NCBI GenBank assembly: GCA_038087015.1
Contig: JASBNA010000075.1
Span: 124,001 to 188,000, forward strand
From: Cerrena zonata
Lineage: Eukaryota > Basidiomycota > Agaricomycetes > Polyporales > Cerrenaceae
Length of the DNA stretch: 64,000 nucleotides
Reading direction: 5' to 3'
Part shown: positions 9,301-19,823 of the stretch, one piece after another
Numbering within the stretch: the stretch's first letter is position 1
Layout of the letters: every line of letters starts with the position of its first letter
The notes under the pieces: model-generated
What the model was told of the DNA's origin: nothing
The model's database searches: none
Seen by the model: only the letters and a program-made list of their open reading frames with translations
Made by a program: the position numbers and the translations under genes

Positions 9301-11323
9301 CATGGAAAATGACTTGCCTCAAGAATTAATTGAATTGTTAGAAAAGATTATCTTAGAACCATCACCATTCAATGATAACACTTCTTTACAAGGCTTATTG
9401 ATTCTTACTGCCATTAAAGCTGATGCATCTCGTGTTTCTGGTTACATTGAAAAGTTGGACAAATTTGACCCTCATGAAATTGCTCCATTATGTATCGATA
9501 ACCAATTATATGAAGAAGCTTTCGAAGTTTATGATAAGTTTGAATTAAGATCTGAGGCAATGAAGGTTTTGGTTGAAGACATCATGTCTTTAGATAGAGG
9601 TGAACAATATGCAGAAAAATACGATACTTCTGAATTATGGTATCAATTGGGTACCGCCCAATTAAATGGTTTACGTATTCCAGAAGCAATCGATTCTTAT
9701 GTTAAATCCAAAAACCCAGAAAATTTCGAACAAGTTATTGAAATTGCTGAACATGGTGGTAAAGAAGAAGAATTGATTCCTTTCTTGGATATGGCTAGAG
9801 AAAGTTTAAGAGAACCTGCTATTGATGGGGCTCTTATTAACTGTTACGCTCATTTGGATAAATTATCCGACATTGAAAAATTCGTTGGTGGCTCTAATGT
9901 TGCTGATTTGGAAGCCATTGGTGATAAATTATTCGAATCCAAGAACTACAAAGCCGCTAGAATCTTGTATTCTAATGTTTCTAAGTATTCTAAGTTGGCT
10001 ACTACTTTGGTTTATTTGAAAGATTATCAAGGTGCCGTGGATTGTGCTAGAAAGGCATCTAATACTCAAGTTTGGAAACAAGTTAACAGTGCTTGTATTG
10101 AAAACAAAGAATTCAGATTAGCGCAAATCTGTGGTTTGAACTTAATTGTTGATGCCGAAGAATTGCCAGAATTGGTTAAGACTTATGAACACAATGGTTA
10201 CTTCAACGAATTAATTGCTCTTTTCGAAAGCGGTTTAGGTTTAGAAAGAGCACACATGGGTATGTTCACTGAATTAGCTATCTTGTACAGTAAATTCTCT
10301 CCTGAAAAAGTCATGGAACACTTGAAATTATTCTGGTCCAGAATCAATATTCCAAAAGTTTTGACTGCCTGCGAAGAAGCTCACTTATATCCAGAATTGA
10401 TTTTCTTGTACTGTCATTACGAAGAATGGGACAATGCTGCATTGACCATGATCGACAAATCCGAAGTTGCTTTTGATCATTCCTCTTTCAAAGAGATTAT
10501 CGTTAAGTGTCCAAACTTGGAAATTTACTATAAAGCTATCAATTTCTACTTGACAGAAAATCCATCGTTGTTGACCGATTTATTATCAGTTTTGGCACCA
10601 AGATTAGATTTACCTAGAGTTGTTAGAATCTTTGTCAAATCCGATAACTTACCATTAGTCAAACCATTTTTGATTTCTGTATTAGAAAAGAATAACTCTG
10701 TTGTTAACGGAGCCTACCACGATCTTTTAATTGAAGAAGAAGATTATAAATCCTTGAGATCAAGTATTGAGAACGAATCAAACAATAGATTTAACTCATT
10801 AGATTTAGCTGAAAGATTAGAAAATCATGAATTAATTTTCTTCAGACAAATTTCTGCTACTTTATACTCCAAGAATAAAAAATACAATAAAGCTATTTCT
10901 ATCTTGAAGAATGATAAATTATGGGCTGATTTAATTAAGACTGCTGCCATCTCTAAATCTACCAAGATTGCCCATGAGTTATTGGACTATTTCGTTGAGA
11001 CTGGTAACCATGAATGTTTCGTTGCTCTCTTATATTCTGCTTATGAATTCATTGAATATGATTATGTTGTTGAATTAGCATGGTTGCATGATTTGGGTAA
11101 CTTTGTCAAGCCTTACGAAATTTCTGTTACTTACGAAAACCATAAGAAATTAAAAGAAGTTCATGACGATTTAATCAAAAGAAGAGAAGCAGAAAAGAAA
11201 GACGAAGATACCCCAATTAATCAACCATTAATGATTACCAATGGACCTGTTGGTGGTATTGCTCCTGTTGGTACTGGGTTAGGCTATCAACCAACTGGTG
11301 CTGGATTCGGTAATGCATTTTAA
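6314..11323 (+). CDS. CHC1: Clathrin heavy chain
   Basis: 1669 residues, close to the 1653 of Saccharomyces Chc1, and collinear with it along the whole length. The N-terminal beta-propeller region shows NFTQLAQL, then LDFRSTTLESDHYVC and RKNMSADSAILHPS. It is followed by the long alpha-solenoid of heavy-chain repeats (ILGNNMFSHYDKPTIG, KNRLKILLPFLE-like, LGLERAHMGMFTELAILYSK). The C-terminal trimerisation segment is short and Gly-rich. Clathrin triskelia coat vesicles at the trans-Golgi network, endosomes and plasma membrane. The frame is unbroken, and codons are AT-rich and strongly biased, as in an abundant protein. The start is the first ATG and matches the conserved N-terminus. One CTG codon follows the conserved DHYVCIRE block. 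Confidence 0.98.
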   Translation: MSDIPINFTQLAQLTELGIQPNSLDFRSTTLESDHYVCIRELGASGNTVAIVNLKNNNEVTRKNMSADSAILHPSQFVISLRANGTTLQIFNLATKQRLKSFTLDQPVVYWKWLNEEVLGLITANAIYTWSVFDGSNQGPSKLTDTHASLNNAQIINFVAEPDLNWFAVTGIAQEDGRIAGHIQLYSKSRNVSQAIEGHVSKFASIKLNGALHPTKVFCVGNKNAQGQGNLHIIEIDHVDGNPPFPKKSVDIFFPPDAANDFPISLQASDKYGIIYILTKYGFIHLYDIETGSNLFVNRITADPVFTAAAYNEGTGIITINKAGQVLSVEIAQDKIIPYVLEKLADVPLALSLSSRGGFPGAENLFNQQFQNYLNQGDYTNAAKVAASSEQLRTQDTINKLKHITPQPGQISPILQYFSTLLDRGTLNKYESIELAKPVLQQDRKPLFEKWLKENKLTSSEELGDIVKSYNDPALALAVYVNANVNIKVVSCLAELGQFDKILPYCQKVGYQPDYTNLIQNLVRVNPDKASEFATSLLASPDANLKTENIADLFFSQNYIQQGTAFLLDALKNDSPAEGHLQTKVLEINLLHAPQVADAILGNNMFSHYDKPTIGKLCEKSGLFQRALEHYDDLKDIKRVIIHTNVLPNDWLVAYFGQLNVQQSVACLKELLSTNMQQNLQVVIQVATKYSDLIGPLTLIKIFEDYKCIEGEYYYLSSIVNLTQEPDVVFKYIQCAAKMNQAKEIERVVRDNNVYNGEKVKNFLKEFKLEDQLPLIIVCDRFNFVHDLILYLYKNQYFKFIEVYVQQVNSANTPQVVAGLLDVDCDESIIKNLLLSVLGRVPIKELVAEVEKRNRLKILLPFLEKTLEGGSTDQEVFNTLAKIYIDSNNSPEKFLQENNNYDTLSVGKYCEKRDPYLAYIAYSKGGNNDELINITNENKMYKYQARYLLSKSDFELWGKVLNEDNIHRRQLVDQVISTGIPELSDPEPISITVKAFMENDLPQELIELLEKIILEPSPFNDNTSLQGLLILTAIKADASRVSGYIEKLDKFDPHEIAPLCIDNQLYEEAFEVYDKFELRSEAMKVLVEDIMSLDRGEQYAEKYDTSELWYQLGTAQLNGLRIPEAIDSYVKSKNPENFEQVIEIAEHGGKEEELIPFLDMARESLREPAIDGALINCYAHLDKLSDIEKFVGGSNVADLEAIGDKLFESKNYKAARILYSNVSKYSKLATTLVYLKDYQGAVDCARKASNTQVWKQVNSACIENKEFRLAQICGLNLIVDAEELPELVKTYEHNGYFNELIALFESGLGLERAHMGMFTELAILYSKFSPEKVMEHLKLFWSRINIPKVLTACEEAHLYPELIFLYCHYEEWDNAALTMIDKSEVAFDHSSFKEIIVKCPNLEIYYKAINFYLTENPSLLTDLLSVLAPRLDLPRVVRIFVKSDNLPLVKPFLISVLEKNNSVVNGAYHDLLIEEEDYKSLRSSIENESNNRFNSLDLAERLENHELIFFRQISATLYSKNKKYNKAISILKNDKLWADLIKTAAISKSTKIAHELLDYFVETGNHECFVALLYSAYEFIEYDYVVELAWLHDLGNFVKPYEISVTYENHKKLKEVHDDLIKRREAEKKDEDTPINQPLMITNGPVGGIAPVGTGLGYQPTGAGFGNAF

Positions 11324-11686
11324 GAAAATTGAACCAAATTTAAAAGCTGCAAGCATGGACTCATTTACTTTCCCCCTGATTGATTGATTGATTGGTAAAG
11401 GGCCTTGTTTTGGCATATTTTTAACTTTTCAATTTTTTTAAAAAAAAAAAAAATAAAAAATAAAAAATTAACCTGTTTTATTATTCTAGAATAAAAGTTC
11501 AATTATGTTTTATTTATATCATGCCCCTTCTTTCTTTTTCTTTACTCCTGTTATACTCTATATTATTCGTTTTTAGTTTATTTGTGTTTTAATCTAACGT
11601 TTTACTGTTTTTATACGTTCTAGAAATTGTATTTTACGCACATTGCTAACATATATTGATACACTAATTATACAAGGATTTGGCTG
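11324..11686. other. Convergent 3' ends of CHC1 and MCM21
   Basis: About 360 bp of AT-rich sequence between two convergent genes. It carries a GATTGATTGATTGATTG run near 11379-11393 and a long A tract near 11440-11467. These fit 3'-UTR and polyadenylation signals. No gene is seen. Confidence 0.6.
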
Positions 11687-12766
11687 TCATATCATGAGTT
11701 CATCAACCATCACGCTCAAGGCTTTTATCATTTTGTTCTTCATAGTTTTAAGTTCTATATCTGTTAATATACTCTCGATCAAATTAATTTGTCTTTCAAA
11801 TTGATCACTTTTATTTCCTGTCAATCTGACGGTAACAGATTGACATATATTATTAGTGCACATGAGCTCTATTTCGTGGGTTAACTGCTTTGGGTTATTC
11901 TCATCGGTAATATGTAATATGACACGATTGCATTCAAGATCTTTATCAATTTTGGCAAACACTGGATCCTGGGTATCATTATTTTTGATGGAGCCGATTG
12001 ATAACTGAGTCAATGCATCAAATTGATCGTGTTTATATTGAATTTGAATCAAATGATCTCTCAACGAATAGACAAATTTTCTTAATCCCGAATCTATATC
12101 TTCTTCATTGACTAAGAAATGATCATATTCTTTTAAAGAAATATAAACAGGAATGGTGTGTCGATATACAAACCATTTTTTACTAACAGAAGTAGCAGAT
12201 TTGGTATTACTCTCCAATTTTTTAAGTATTATATAATGAGGGGCCAGAAACTTTTTAGTAAAATGGGAAAATACGTCGAATCGTATACCTAAGATCTCGT
12301 CATCGTCTTTAAACAATGTGTTATTTATAGGAAATGCAGTTACACCACCAAATCTAAAGATATTCTCATATAAGATATTTTCTTTGATTTCAGCAGTTTC
12401 GGTTGATTTTTCAAGTAAATTGTAGGAGAACTCACTCAACTTCTGTTTCTTCTTCGTTGGCTCGTATGTCGTAGGCTCCTTGGGACCATTTTGAAAGGAT
12501 TCGGTGAAAAATTTAGCTATCGAATCATCAAAATGATTATGTTGGACCAATGGAGGAATAGCATCGTCGTAATTATGTGCTTTGGACCCAGCATGTTCAG
12601 TTTGAATCACTTTATTCACTTCTGACTTGCCAATGCTCTCCTCCACAACCTTCAATTCCTCACACAACGTCTCGTACTGCTCATTTAACGGATCAATCTC
12701 CTGCTGAAGAGATTTGATATCCTTCAAAACTTCAGCAATCTCTGCTTCCAATGTTGCAACCTCCAT
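11687..12766 (-). CDS. MCM21: Kinetochore protein Mcm21 (CENP-O)
   Basis: 359 residues. Residues 1-45 are a predicted coiled coil (EVATLEAEIAEVLKDIKSLQ). A variable linker with a KKKQK basic patch follows. The C-terminal half has the tandem-RWD signature of CENP-O/Mcm21: ENIFRFGGVTAFPINN, then LGIRFDVFSHFTKKFLAPHY, then WFVYRHTIPVYISLKEYDHF. Mcm21 pairs with Ctf19 in the COMA complex, linking centromeric nucleosomes to the outer kinetochore. The start is the first ATG and begins the coiled coil. It is transcribed away from the RhoGAP gene, with a divergent promoter of about 440 bp between them. Confidence 0.8.
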   Translation of the reverse strand: MEVATLEAEIAEVLKDIKSLQQEIDPLNEQYETLCEELKVVEESIGKSEVNKVIQTEHAGSKAHNYDDAIPPLVQHNHFDDSIAKFFTESFQNGPKEPTTYEPTKKKQKLSEFSYNLLEKSTETAEIKENILYENIFRFGGVTAFPINNTLFKDDDEILGIRFDVFSHFTKKFLAPHYIILKKLESNTKSATSVSKKWFVYRHTIPVYISLKEYDHFLVNEEDIDSGLRKFVYSLRDHLIQIQYKHDQFDALTQLSIGSIKNNDTQDPVFAKIDKDLECNRVILHITDENNPKQLTHEIELMCTNNICQSVTVRLTGNKSDQFERQINLIESILTDIELKTMKNKMIKALSVMVDELMI

Positions 12767-13205
12767 TGAACCTGGCTTCCTGGGAACAAAAATCTCAAAA
12801 TCTGCTTCAGTTACCCACCTTTAATCGTACCTTCAATATTCACTCAAGCACCTCTCTCGTGTTGCTAGGCTCCAGTAACTCGCAGTGCTTCGTGCTTCGT
12901 GTTGTTTTGTTTACGTTTTGAGGAATGAACAAAGTTTAGAGCTTAATTGAAAGGCTAACAAAACGAAAAAAAAAAACTGAGAGGAAACAAAAAAGAAAAA
13001 AAGAAAACCGTTCCTAATTAAAAATAGTCAACAACTACAACAGAGCACAAGAAGAGGACAGATTGAATCATCAACAGATTTTGATATAAGAAATCGTCTG
13101 AAGTGACACTTGCTCTTTAAAGTCAACCGCATTGATTTGAATTGATTCGATTCAACTAATATAAAGAGCATTACCCCATATTCGGATTAGTTTTCGAGTA
13201 GAACG
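12767..13205. other. Divergent promoter, MCM21 / RhoGAP gene
   Basis: About 440 bp holding the 5' regions of both genes. It has a short direct repeat (GTGCTTC twice, near 12886-12900), poly-A tracts near 12966-13005 and no visible reading frame. Confidence 0.55.
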
Positions 13206-16200
13206 ATGACCTCTCAGTTCCCAAATGTTTATTGGTCTGCTGACTACAAGTCGGGGATAGAAAAGTTATCTGATCAGAGTTTGAGGTCTTTGAAGCAGCT
13301 TCATGAGGTGCGCAAGTTGGTTTTTAGTTATATGAACTATCACCATTCAAATAGTGAATATCTTACGAAACTTGCCATTGATGCCTATTCGCTAGAGAGT
13401 GGGTTTAGAGACCCGGTTGAAAACGAAAATGGTGGTGATGGGTTGTCAACGCCGAAAAGACAGAGTGCTGTTTTGAAGAGAATAAGTGCATCGTTGAATG
13501 GAGCCTCTATAACACCCACTAGATCGATTTCGCTGGCTGAACAACATTACAGGAACATTCAATCGATTCCAAGCACTCCCAGTACTCCAAGATCGAAAGC
13601 TTCTGATGAATATAGAAACTCAAATGACGATACTGAAATCTCGGAACCAGAAAAACCAGATATTAACATGTATTATGCTTATGGACTTCATGTGAGAGGG
13701 GCTTCCCAGGAATCACAAATTTCAATTAACTTAGCATCGGTTCTTGATAAAGAAATATTGGAGCCCCTCACTGCATTCCTCAAGATAAATGAGCCTCAAA
13801 TAAAGAAACATTTGAGAGATCTCAGTCAAAGATTTCAGGATTATGAAGAGACTTATAACGAAGTTGAAAATCTCAGATTGAAATACGATGAAACACTTCG
13901 GTTAAACGAAATCTCCGTGAGTGATCCTAACAAAATAGAAGAGACTGAGATTACTCAGGCTGATGACTCATTCCAAGATCAATCTAATAACAGTTTAACT
14001 GAGGAAGAACGTGAAACTGTTATATCGTCAACGTCGCCATCTCCAGAATCCACCCTAGAATCCGAGTTCGATTTCCTATACTGATCGGCGGTGCTTTGGA
14101 AATTGACGACCCTGCAGACTTTACAAAACTTTTGAAAAAACTAATAGACTCTATTTCTACCATAAGAAGGAAAATACCAATTCCAGGTTATAAAAATCAA
14201 ATTTTCAGTAGTAATCAATTATGTGAATGGCTAATTAGATATAGACCATTTGGTATGGATCCTTCTCGGAGAAACATGGAAAAATTCGGTCAAGGTTTAA
14301 TCGATTTGAAGCTTTTAGTTGGAACAGGATTTTTCGCTAAAAAGTTCAACAGTGAAAATATGTGGTTCGAATGGTCTGACTTAGGCCTATTTTGTTGCTG
14401 AATACAAATCTAGTAATCCTGGTCAAGCTCCTCAGCTGCCAGCAAGAAGTCAAACAACTCCCCAAATTAAACTGCCTTCTCAAAGATTATCAAAAATTGT
14501 TTTGGACGAACAGGCAACAAAATTCGTTAACGATACAAGTAAAAGATTCAATGGAATGTTTAGATCCGTTAAGTCTTCTTTGATGAAAAACGATTACAGC
14601 TCTCAGTTACTCGATCTTGAAGATCAATACAACCTGATGTATTTAGAACTTCAAGAAATAAAACATTTTCTTGAATTGGACATTTTTTCTAAATCTCATA
14701 TCATCGAAGGGTTTGAAAGATCTAGAATCGAAGTTGTTTATCAAACTTTAACAAAACTTCTGGAAATCATGTATAGCTTTTCCTTAAGTTCGACATCCCG
14801 GATGCATAAATTGGCTACCGAATTGATTAAAGATGTTAATACACCCGAACATTATGAAAAAGATTTTAATGACTTATTGAATCATTTCAGTACTGGTATT
14901 TACTTCCCGTCCATTGTTGCACCAGACGTTTTAACCAAGAAACATTATAGTACAAATCAATCGAATAATAACTTTCAAAATATTAAGTTCCAGTTTAACT
15001 TATATAAAGACATATCTCTTCAACCAAGTCAAGGCGAAGGTAAGTCAGAAATATTAAGTATTTCATCAATACCGCAAATAATATATCAATCACTTAATTT
15101 GATTGAAGCAAGTGAAGCTTCTATGAAAGAACTTTCAGTGCATTGGTTGGGACCTATAAACCATCAAGCGTATTGGCTTTTGAAAGAAGAGCTAATTGAG
15201 ATTATCAACAGCTTCATTCCTAAAGATGAAACACTAGAGGTGTCAAAAGAGATTTTGCTTCATCGTGATATTTTAAGTGAGGTAAATCTTTTATTCAAAT
15301 CCAAGCATGTTTCTGATGTCGTCAATTTTTTCAAAAATTGGTTACTTGAAATCAGTGATTCTCTCCTTCCTTGTATGATCTACGATTCGTTGGTGAGTAA
15401 TTATGGAAATGAGTCCGATGGGAAGTCTTCCAATACGGAAAGTAGAAGAACAGAAGGTATTAGGCTACTTTCTTCAATTCCAAGAAGTAATTTGAGCTCT
15501 CTTATTTTTATTCTTGAACACATAAGTAAAGTCTTTGGATTAGGTGTTCTTCCTAATTACGGTGAATCGGATGAGATTTCTCAAGAACTTGAGCTGAATC
15601 CAGATACTTTACTGGATGTAGTGGCTCAACTTAATTCCATGGATCAAATAGGTTCGGTTCCATTTGTTCATTTGATATTCAGACCTTCGGCTGTTAAAAA
15701 CTCGTCCGGTTTTAAACCACCCATATCTGTCTACAACGATATATTATTTGATTTGCTAGATATCAAAGTTAGAGCTAAACTTTTAGAAAACTTGGTTACT
15801 AATGAAAAAAACTATTTATCAAAGAAACAAAATGAAAAAAACAATTTAGGTATACAAAAGAAACTACCAGCAACGGGAGCATCTCAAAGCAACCAAAACC
15901 AACAAGCTGCCCCACAGACTCCGAGCAGAAATGGCAGTGATAATACACCAGGCCGGCCTCTTGTGAATGGAGTAATTCCAAAAAGTCCTCGACCAGTGAG
16001 TGGAGAGAATTTTGCATTGCGTCCCTTTAGAACGGGCACAACCCCTAGGCCATCCCCATGTAGTTCACCAAGGCATACGTCTTCAGAACATGGTAATGGA
16101 TTCAACGGGGGTGAAATAAAGGTGAAGAAATCTAGGGATTCATCCACTCCTGTGGATGATCGTAAAAGAAGCAGTGGATCTACATTTTTAACCCCAAATA

Positions 16201-16223
16201 TCGATATTCAGTTTGAAGAATAG
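13206..16223 (+). CDS. F-BAR/DEP/RhoGAP protein (Rgd2/Rgd3 family), two frameshifts
   Basis: Three consecutive frames make one gene of about 1005 codons. Frame 1 (13206-14084) starts with an FCH/F-BAR region (YWSADYKSGIEKLSDQSL). Frame 2 (to about 14384) carries a DEP domain (IFSSNQLCEWLIRYRPFG, then WFEWSDL). Frame 3 (to 16223) carries a RhoGAP-like domain at about residues 580-860 (GIYFPSIVAPDVL, VVNFFKNWLLEISDSLLP) and a Ser/Pro-rich tail. One T is missing from the T3 run at 14072-14074 and one G is extra at 14384-14385; repairing both gives one continuous frame. The layout matches fungal Rgd2/Rgd3 GTPase-activating proteins for Rho/Cdc42. I see no clear arginine-finger motif of the usual GxxRxSG type, so GAP activity is uncertain. 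Confidence 0.8.
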
Positions 16224-16304
16224 AGATATTTATTTGTATTTTTATATAAATCATCAATCATTAAATTATTCGGTATAAAAAAACTCAACAGCATGTAGGT
16301 TCTT

Positions 16305-17585
16305 CTACCGTTTCATTCTTATTTGTTTACGAAGATCTTCTCTTCCAACTCCCGACATGGTTATTTTCTGTAATCTTTGCAATTGTTTATAGCTGAATAT
16401 AAATAAAACAACCATTGAAATCATCCCAACAACAACCACTAATTCCATGCCTCCGTCAGACTCTTCTATAAAATTTTCCAAGTTCATACCGTATAAGGCA
16501 GCTATATACATTGTAATACCCATCGATAATAAACCGATTGAGAATTTTAAACCAAGAACCATGAGTTCGTTACGATTTGTATCTAAAACAATATTGATAA
16601 TTTCTTCACTGGTTTTAATTTGAGATTTCAAACTTTCGAGAGTTTGAACGATTTCATCACTAGTTTTTAGATACGATTCGAGCAATAGCTCGACCTCCTC
16701 GTGGTTTGTTAGAGATCTTGGTAAATTGTTATTGATGTCTGTCAAATATAATGCATTTAATTCATCATCTTGTTCGATTAGATCAGCTAATAAATCTCTA
16801 ATTAAAGAAGCCTTTTGATGAAACTGAGTAACTTTCTTAGATTGAATAAGCAAGTATCTAAGCTTAGTTCTCTCGATTGATTTTTCCAAACCAACCAAGA
16901 TATTATGAAGAACTGTTTTATGAACCTTCAATTCGGTATTCAAGTTACCAATTACATTTACTAAGATAGCCTCTAATACTTTGAATTCGAAAGGCAACGA
17001 CTCATAAGACGACCTCAATCGTTGTTGAAGTTGTTTTAGAAAAATTCCATGGCTGTGAGATTCATTGAATCTAGATGCAGATGATGACGAATAAGTATCA
17101 AAGATGACCACAGTATCATGCTTAATCAATGCACGAATGTTCAATAAATTCAAAAGAATCAAGTCATTTCTAGTGACTATCGAAGGAACAATGTCCACGT
17201 TGATTGTAGAGCTAGAACTAGCTGGACCTGAGTTAAGATTATGGTGATGACGAGATATCTTACGAAAATCTCGAGCAGCCAAACCATACTTTTTCATGAA
17301 TTCCTGACGTTTCAAGTCTTTATTTTGCATTGTTATGTCTCCCTTCTTATCAAATATGGTACATCGAATGTACTCATTATCCTGGATTAGCTTGTTTGCC
17401 GTTAGTGTCTTCGAAAGTAGTACGTCCTTGAATAATTCACCTTCATCTTGTAATTTTGTACTGGTCCTCAAAGATCTTACGCCTGACCTGCACCAAGACC
17501 AGCTTGGACGATAAGCTTGGGCAGAAAAGGTAATCCCCCGGGCCACACGAGGTATCTGGCAGTATAACCGACTCGAATATACCAT
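16305..17585 (-). CDS. LPE10: Mitochondrial inner-membrane Mg2+ channel, Mrs2/Lpe10 family
   Basis: 426 residues, with an Arg/Ser-rich mitochondrial presequence (first ~45 residues), a long alpha/beta and helical matrix domain (CTIFDKKGDI, KKYGLAARDFRKIS, ILVNVIGNLNTELKVH), then two membrane helices. The first ends in the diagnostic YGMN motif (GMN at 366-368) followed by LENFIEES. The second helix is followed by a short basic tail. GMN is the ion-selectivity signature of CorA/Mrs2 channels. Saccharomyces has two members, Mrs2 and Lpe10 (Mfm1), which cooperate; the short C-terminus here looks more like Lpe10, but that choice is tentative. I start at the ATG at 17585; the codon before it is TTG. 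Confidence 0.88.
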   Translation of the reverse strand: MVYSSRLYCQIPRVARGITFSAQAYRPSWSWCRSGVRSLRTSTKLQDEGELFKDVLLSKTLTANKLIQDNEYIRCTIFDKKGDITMQNKDLKRQEFMKKYGLAARDFRKISRHHHNLNSGPASSSSTINVDIVPSIVTRNDLILLNLLNIRALIKHDTVVIFDTYSSSSASRFNESHSHGIFLKQLQQRLRSSYESLPFEFKVLEAILVNVIGNLNTELKVHKTVLHNILVGLEKSIERTKLRYLLIQSKKVTQFHQKASLIRDLLADLIEQDDELNALYLTDINNNLPRSLTNHEEVELLLESYLKTSDEIVQTLESLKSQIKTSEEIINIVLDTNRNELMVLGLKFSIGLLSMGITMYIAALYGMNLENFIEESDGGMELVVVVGMISMVVLFIFSYKQLQRLQKITMSGVGREDLRKQIRMKR

Positions 17586-17814
17586 CAATCTTGGATCAAA
17601 TGACGATGTAAACTAGTTGATTCTTTCAGATTCTATTTTTTTTTTTTTTTTTTCTATGTAGAAGCATACAATGCGGAATAAACAATAAAAAAAAGCGTTT
17701 TGTTTTTATTTACATTTAATTATGATTCAGTATTGGGATTTTTGATAGAAAAACCAAAGGAAGCTACAACCTTGTTACTTGAAGAAAAGAAATAGTATAA
17801 GGAACGAGTCTAGC

Positions 17815-19503
17815 ATGGTGGTCCAATCAGCAGAAGAGCTTGAAGTGTGTGAAGAAGTAGGTAGAGGAGGGTTCGGGGTTGTTTATAGAGGATTGATTAA
17901 GGCCAATAATGAAGAAGTAGCTATTAAACAAATTGATTTAGAAAATGATCAAACAGATTTGTTTGAAGTGAATAAAGAGATTCTGATAATATCGGAATGC
18001 CGATTACCACAAATAACTAAGTATTTGGGGTGTTTTGTAAGGCATTTCAAGTTATGGGTTATTATGGAGTACGTTAATGGGGGGTCGTTATTCGAGTTAT
18101 TAAAGCCCGGGTCGATTAGTGACGAGAATGTGATTCTGTTGATAGTGAAAGAGATTCTCATAGCTCTTGAGTATTTGCATAATCAGGGGAAGATACATCG
18201 AGATTTGAAATCTCAGAATATTTTACTTAATAACCGAGGTGAAGTAAAATTAACTGATTTCGGGGTATCCACCCAATTATCATCAAATTTCTCTAGAAGA
18301 AATACAACGGTCGGGACGCCGTATTGGATGGCGCCTGAAGTTATTTTGAATAATAAGGGAGGGCATAGTTATAAAGCAGATATCTGGTCGTTGGGATGTT
18401 GTGCGTATGAGTTATTTAATGGTAAACCACCTTTACAAAATCAGTTTGCACCCATGAAAGCATTGAGACAAATATCACGATGCTTACATGACGATGATTT
18501 CACCACATTGATTGGACTTGATGAACTAGACATATCGGAAGAGTTCAAAGATTTTTTGCATAAGTGTTTTTTGGTTGATCCAAAGGAAAGATATTCGTCT
18601 ACAAAATTATTAAAGCATAAGTTCATTACTAAATATAATACCAAGCCGAATGACCCACTCGTTAGGAAGCCCTTGAAGCAGTTGATAACAAGAAAGCAGT
18701 TATGGGATCAGGAAAATCATGTATTGAAAACCCAAAAGTTCTATATGGCAACTGAAATGATTGCTAATCAAAAGAAATGGAAAAATGATGGCAACTCTGA
18801 ACGTGATAAGACAATTCAATTTGATATAAGCTCAATAAATCTCGAATCAATCCAGAGTCCTAATGAGGGATCAAGTGCAAGTACTACCAGTGGAGGAACT
18901 GAAAATCCCGGAATAAAAGCGTTTACAAGTCCAATTTCAACCTCAAAGTCAACCAGAGAGTCATCTCTATCCCCTAACAATAAGCCTCATGAGCCTAGTA
19001 ACTTCAATGGGTTACCGGGATATAAATCCAATATCAAACAAGACGTATTTCAGAGAAATATTCGACAGGAACTCAACAAAATTCTTAATAAAGTATTTCA
19101 TAGATTGGAATTGAAAAGCAGTCTTTCCACTGAACAATATGACTCTCTTGTTTCTCTCAACGATAGAATATTGAACCTAGCTACATTTGTTCAAACAAGT
19201 GATGCCAATTATAATAATACTAAAATACTTATTTGCCAGTACTTCAAGTATTTCTTGAAAGAATTGACCAAATCCAATTCCCCTCAAAATACTGAAAATC
19301 ACCATGATACCGAACAGGTTAAGGCCTCATTACAAAAAATGATTATACCTTCCACGTTTAGCATTACTGATAACGCTTCAGGTTTATGCGTGCAACCTGC
19401 AAATAGACAAAGATCAGCACTGTCCCGGTCATTCACACAATTTGATGAGGTCGAGAACAGTTTGTTTGCTTCTTGGATCGATAAAATGACTGTTAATTCG
19501 TAG
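17815..19503 (+). CDS. Ste20/GCK-type protein kinase (Kic1/Sps1-like)
   Basis: 562 residues from the ATG at 17815 (MVVQSAEELEVCEEVG); upstream in-frame codons lack an ATG. The kinase domain (about 8-270) has the P loop GRGGFGVVY, catalytic Lys in VAIKQID, HRDLKSQNILL, DFGVSTQL, GTPYWMAPE and DIWSLGCCAYEL, all intact, so it should be active. GTPYWMAPE and the HRDLK loop place it in the Ste20/germinal-centre-kinase group near Kic1, Sps1 and Nak1. The tail is Ser-rich with a predicted helical bundle near its end (RNIRQELNKILNKVFHRLEL). It lacks the very long tail of Saccharomyces Kic1, so the ortholog is not certain. A CTG codon (18136) aligns with Ala/Gly in related kinases, which fits Ser decoding. 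Confidence 0.85.
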   Translation: MVVQSAEELEVCEEVGRGGFGVVYRGLIKANNEEVAIKQIDLENDQTDLFEVNKEILIISECRLPQITKYLGCFVRHFKLWVIMEYVNGGSLFELLKPGSISDENVILLIVKEILIALEYLHNQGKIHRDLKSQNILLNNRGEVKLTDFGVSTQLSSNFSRRNTTVGTPYWMAPEVILNNKGGHSYKADIWSLGCCAYELFNGKPPLQNQFAPMKALRQISRCLHDDDFTTLIGLDELDISEEFKDFLHKCFLVDPKERYSSTKLLKHKFITKYNTKPNDPLVRKPLKQLITRKQLWDQENHVLKTQKFYMATEMIANQKKWKNDGNSERDKTIQFDISSINLESIQSPNEGSSASTTSGGTENPGIKAFTSPISTSKSTRESSLSPNNKPHEPSNFNGLPGYKSNIKQDVFQRNIRQELNKILNKVFHRLELKSSLSTEQYDSLVSLNDRILNLATFVQTSDANYNNTKILICQYFKYFLKELTKSNSPQNTENHHDTEQVKASLQKMIIPSTFSITDNASGLCVQPANRQRSALSRSFTQFDEVENSLFASWIDKMTVNS

Positions 19504-19823
19504 ATCACTTTCTGGTTTAATACAAGTATATAATCAAACTTGATGTAATTTTTCAGAATTTTGTAGTTCAAAATGACATATTTATTGAAAAGCTGGAGTT
19601 ATTCGACAATCAGTTGCCTCCTGTGCCCATAATACCCGAAAAACACCTATTTATCATTATCAGTCTTTCCTCTAGAGCATCACTATCTTAAGAGTATAAC
19701 ATGTCGATGTTTTTTGCAGTATTTCAAGATTTTGTGTGCACTCAACGAAGCTGAAAAAAAAACAAAAAAAACTAATTGGAATGAAAATCTTAAGACTTCG
19801 AAGTACTTTAGACTCTTGATAAA
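19504..19823. other. SWD3 upstream region
   Basis: 320 bp between two genes on the same strand, holding the kinase 3'-UTR and the SWD3 promoter. A-rich tract near 19754-19770. Nothing else recognisable. Confidence 0.5.

Noticed and set aside
14084..14400. Programmed ribosomal frameshifting in the RhoGAP gene
   Set aside because: Two shifts in opposite directions at unrelated short runs; no known slippery heptamer; same error type as in five other genes.
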